Source: Paracoccus onubensis
GTDB lineage: Bacteria; Pseudomonadota; Alphaproteobacteria; Rhodobacterales; Rhodobacteraceae
DNA length: 64,000 nt
Direction: 5' to 3'
NCBI RefSeq assembly: GCF_003591515.1
Contig: NZ_QZCG01000003.1
Coordinates: forward strand, 248,001-312,000
The notes beneath the pieces are model-generated. The model worked only from the letters and a program-made list of their open reading frames with translations. It was not told the DNA's origin and ran no database searches. The translations under genes were made by a program, and so were the position numbers. Below, piece by piece: positions 61,479 to 64,000 of this stretch. Every line of letters begins with the position of its first letter. The stretch's first letter is position 1.

Positions 61479-62087
61479 TTGGCGGATCGCAGGAACTATC
61501 ATCACGGCAATCTTCGCCACGCTCTGGTCGCGGCGACCGCTGCGCTGATTCAGGAACTGGGGCCGCACTCCTTCACCATGGCCGAGGCGGCGCGCCGGGC
61601 AGGGGTGTCTCCGGCCGCGCCTTACCGGCATTTCAAGGGCCGCGAGGATTTGATCGAAGAGGTTGCGCGGCTAGGGTTTCTGGAATTTGCGGACCGGCTG
61701 GAGACGGCCTTTGACGATGGCAGGCCGCGGGTTCTGACGGCATTCCTGCGGATGGGGCAGGCCTATCTGGACTTTGCGGCTGAACGGCCGGGATATTACA
61801 TGGCCATGTTCGAATCGGGTATCTCTATCGCCGGAAATCCCGATTTGTCGAAGGCGTCCGAAAAGGCGCAGCGCGTCCTGCTGCAAGCCGCCGAGGCGCT
61901 TGCCAGCCGGCTGCCTGCGGACCGTCGCCCTCCGGCCAGAATGGTCGCCAATCATATCTGGGCCATGAGTCACGGTGTCGTCGAATTGTTCTCTCGCGGC
62001 AAGCCGGGCAGGCGGACTCCGGTTGAACCGGCAGAGATGCTTGAGAGCGGAGCGATCATTTATCTGCGCGGGCTGGGGTTGATCTGA
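61479..62087 (+). CDS. TetR-family transcriptional regulator
   Basis: A 202-residue TetR protein with the N-terminal NYHHGNLRHALVAATAALI and helix-turn-helix FTMAEAARRAGVSPAAPYRH. The start appears to be a TTG 12 bases after ptsH; no in-frame ATG fits. Its C-terminal domain is of the WHG/TetR_C_33 kind. It is followed by an FMN reductase and a glutathionyl-hydroquinone reductase, which it may control. Whether it binds the palindrome upstream of paaA is unknown. Confidence 0.85.
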   Translation: MADRRNYHHGNLRHALVAATAALIQELGPHSFTMAEAARRAGVSPAAPYRHFKGREDLIEEVARLGFLEFADRLETAFDDGRPRVLTAFLRMGQAYLDFAAERPGYYMAMFESGISIAGNPDLSKASEKAQRVLLQAAEALASRLPADRRPPARMVANHIWAMSHGVVELFSRGKPGRRTPVEPAEMLESGAIIYLRGLGLI

Positions 62088-62247
62088 AAGAACCAATCGT
62101 TCCGCCAGAGCGAACACTGCATTCGGCAGAGTATGGCTGGTCCGAACGGTTTGGCGCGTTTATTTTTTGCTTATCGAAGGCAGGTCAGGGATTGTTCCGC
62201 CATCCTTCCCATGAACGACCCATGAAGCAAGTAAGAGGATCACGGAC

Positions 62248-62838
62248 ATGAGCAAGCCGAAAATTGCGATCATCATCGGATCGACCCGTCAGGCGCGTTT
62301 TGCGGACAAGCCAGCCGCGTGGTTGCTTGAAAACGCACGGAAACGCGATGACATGGAATTCGAACTGGTCGATCTGCGGGATTATGACCTGCCTTTCTTC
62401 GACGAGGCCGCCTCGAATCTGTGGATGCCGTCGCAGGACGCACGTGCTGTCGCGTGGCAGAACAAGGTCGGCGAGTTCGACGGCTATATTTTCCTGACGG
62501 CAGAATATAACCATTCGATCGCCGGCTCACTGAAGAATGCGCTTGATCAGGCCTATAAGGAATGGAACCGCAAACCGGCTGCGGCAATGGGTTACGGCGG
62601 AGTAGGTGCAGCCCGCGCGATCGAGCATTTGCGCAATATCGCTGTTGAATTGCAGATGGTACCGCTGCGGAATGCCGTTCATCTTGGCGCGGGCGAGTTC
62701 ATGAAAGTCAGTCCTTTGGGGCAGAATGGTGACATGGCAGAGGTTGACGCGGTGCTGCAACCGTCGCTGACCGGGATGCTGGATGAACTGGCATGGTGGG
62801 CGGCTGCGACAAAGACCGCGCGCGAAACCACTGCATGA
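62248..62838 (+). CDS. NAD(P)H-dependent FMN reductase
   Basis: A 196-residue flavodoxin-like reductase starting KIAIIIGSTRQARFADKPAA, with the FMN-binding TAEYNHSIAGSLKNALD and GYGGVGAARAIEHLR segments. The family includes chromate and azo/quinone reductases. The 160 bases before it hold no gene. The 41 bases between it and the next gene carry a GGGGG-TGCG-CCCCC hairpin at 62846-62859, so read-through may be limited. Confidence 0.92.
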   Translation: MSKPKIAIIIGSTRQARFADKPAAWLLENARKRDDMEFELVDLRDYDLPFFDEAASNLWMPSQDARAVAWQNKVGEFDGYIFLTAEYNHSIAGSLKNALDQAYKEWNRKPAAAMGYGGVGAARAIEHLRNIAVELQMVPLRNAVHLGAGEFMKVSPLGQNGDMAEVDAVLQPSLTGMLDELAWWAAATKTARETTA

Positions 62839-62879
62839 CATGACCGGGGGTGCGCCCCCGCGAGAAACGGAGGCACCCA

Positions 62880-63854
62880 ATGGGACAACTTGTCGAGGGC
62901 GAATGGCATGACATCTGGTATGACACCAAAAGCACCGGTGGCCGGTTTCAGCGAAGCACGACCTCGTGGCGCAACTGGATTACGCCGGACGGTGCCGTGG
63001 GCCCATCCGGGGAGGGCGGCTTTGCGGCGGAAAGCGGACGTTATCATCTTTATGTCAGCTATGCCTGTCCCTGGGCGCACCGAACGCTGATCTTCCGTGA
63101 ACTGAAAGGGCTGTCACCGCATATCGGGGTCTCTGCCGTTCATCCCGACATGCTGTCGGAAGGCTGGGAATTCCGCACGGATTTCCCCGGCGCAACCGGC
63201 GACGAACTCTTCGGCACGCGCTTTCTGCAGGATATCTATCTTCGGGCCGATCCAAAGGCGTCGGGGCGGGTGACGGTGCCGGTCCTGTGGGATCGGCAGC
63301 GGGATACGATCGTCAGCAATGAGAGTGCCGAGATCATTCGCATGTTCAATTCGGCTTTCAACAATCTGACGGGAAATTCCGACGATTACCGTCCCGACGA
63401 TCTGCATTCCCTGATCGATGCTTTGAACGAACGCATTTACGATACCGTCAATAATGGCGTCTACAAGGCGGGCTTTGCCACCAGTCAGGAAGCCTATGAC
63501 GAAGCGATCGGCTCGCTATTCGACAGTCTCGACTGGCTGGAAGGTATTTTGGCCGATCACCGCTATCTCACCGGCGACCGGCTGACCGAGGCGGATTGGC
63601 GTCTTTTCACCACGATGGTTCGCTTTGATCCGGTTTATCACACGCATTTCAAATGCAATCGCGCGTGGTTGCGCGAATATCCGAGCCTCTGGGGTTGGAC
63701 GCGCGAACTTTATCAGATCCCCGGCATTGCCGGCACGGTGAATTTCGACCATATCGTGCGACATTATCATTACAGCCACGACACGATAAATCCCTATCGG
63801 ATCATCCCGACGAATCCACGGATCGACTGGTTCGAACCTCACGGGCGGGGCTGA
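62880..63854 (+). CDS. Glutathionyl-hydroquinone reductase
   Basis: A 324-residue xi-class glutathione transferase (YqjG/EcfG/PcpF family) with the catalytic Cys in YACPWAHRTLIFREL and the C-terminal helical domain (DRLTEADWRLFTTMVRFDPV). It reduces glutathionyl-hydroquinones with glutathione. The ATG at 62880 has CGGAGG upstream and gives the family length. Next to an FMN/quinone-type reductase, a quinone detoxification role is plausible (inference). Confidence 0.93.
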   Translation: MGQLVEGEWHDIWYDTKSTGGRFQRSTTSWRNWITPDGAVGPSGEGGFAAESGRYHLYVSYACPWAHRTLIFRELKGLSPHIGVSAVHPDMLSEGWEFRTDFPGATGDELFGTRFLQDIYLRADPKASGRVTVPVLWDRQRDTIVSNESAEIIRMFNSAFNNLTGNSDDYRPDDLHSLIDALNERIYDTVNNGVYKAGFATSQEAYDEAIGSLFDSLDWLEGILADHRYLTGDRLTEADWRLFTTMVRFDPVYHTHFKCNRAWLREYPSLWGWTRELYQIPGIAGTVNFDHIVRHYHYSHDTINPYRIIPTNPRIDWFEPHGRG

Positions 63855-63901
63855 GCGATGGGCGATGGCTGAACGCACCCCTCGGGTGTGTGATTTCTGC
63901 T

Positions 63902-64000
63902 TTATCGCCCTTTCGGGGTTTGCAGCATCAGGTCTGGATTGCGCAGGAAAGGCCGCAGCCAGCGCCTGAAGGGTTTGCGCCAGCTGCGTGATGATGTTCT
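63902..64000 (-). CDS. C-terminal end of a gene running off the window
   Basis: The minus strand is open from the edge to TAA at 63904-63902, encoding 32 residues ending in LRPFLRNPDLMLQTPKGR. The basic, Trp-rich stretch WRKPFRRWLRP looks like a real protein end, but another minus-strand frame is also open here, and the family is not recognisable. If real, it converges on the hydroquinone reductase gene. Confidence 0.4.
   Translation of the reverse strand, partial: RTSSRSWRKPFRRWLRPFLRNPDLMLQTPKGR

Overview
The window looks like chromosomal DNA of a GC-rich alphaproteobacterium, most likely a Rhodobacteraceae member close to Paracoccus. The signs are the gene order hprK-rapZ-EIIA-ptsH next to pckA, a very short HPr kinase, a paaABCDE-paaZ block with PaaX, a Brucella/Rhizobium-style eryABCD block, and a dispersed element (CCGGGGGC hairpin plus TTTGTCCAAATACCTCGG) of a kind common in this family. 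The placement is inference from gene content; no 16S gene is present.

Layout. 1-2.4 kb: the end of purU, then decayed DNA with a DUF475 membrane-protein pseudogene. 2.4-6.6 kb: a CorC/HlyC-type CBS protein, a run of very small membrane or secreted proteins including an orphan TatA-like protein and a 29-residue coupled peptide, and an AI-2E-family permease. 7.1-10.2 kb: a LysR regulator, an NAD-dependent formate dehydrogenase and an HPP-family membrane protein. 10.5-15.2 kb: glycolate oxidase glcDEF diverging from a GntR regulator. 15.5-18.1 kb: a secreted Excalibur-domain protein, map, a CinA-type molybdopterin-domain protein and a GNAT acetyltransferase.

18.3-29.2 kb is an erythritol locus: eryD, eryC, eryB and eryA on the minus strand, diverging from a DUF2291 protein and a three-component sugar ABC transporter that ends in a strong terminator, then a DeoR regulator. 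The isomerase genes tpiB/rpiB that accompany this cluster elsewhere are not here. 29.2-35.6 kb: a glycosyltransferase-like protein, ileS, a Sua5-type synthase and a KdgK-type sugar kinase. 36-42.1 kb: a FixJ/LuxR-type response regulator with a cache-PAS histidine kinase, and a 955-residue RTX protein. 42.2-43.7 kb: mobA and cobA.

43.8-49.3 kb is a compact minus-strand set of six genes (two-subunit CoA-transferase-like protein, CaiB-type CoA-transferase, AhpD-like protein, rhodanese, acyl-CoA ligase) of unknown substrate, diverging from paaX. 50.6-57.4 kb holds a possible 45-residue ORF, paaABCDE, an additional PaaA/PaaC-like protein and paaZ: the epoxidation and ring-opening half of phenylacetate catabolism, without paaK or the beta-oxidation genes. 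57.5-61.5 kb: pckA and the regulatory PTS cluster hprK-rapZ-EIIA-HPr, without chvIG, which usually sits between pckA and hprK in alphaproteobacteria. 61.5-64 kb: a TetR regulator, an FMN reductase, a glutathionyl-hydroquinone reductase and the last codons of a minus-strand gene.

Taken together the window encodes mainly one-carbon/C2 oxidation (PurU, Fdh, GlcDEF), polyol and aromatic catabolism, and a carbon-regulatory PTS. I found no tRNA, rRNA, CRISPR array, prophage or intact insertion sequence. The clearest unexplained items are the orphan TatA/small-protein run, the six-gene acyl-CoA cluster, the extra PaaA/PaaC-like protein, three copies of one repeat all placed between convergent genes, and several well-formed operator-like palindromes.
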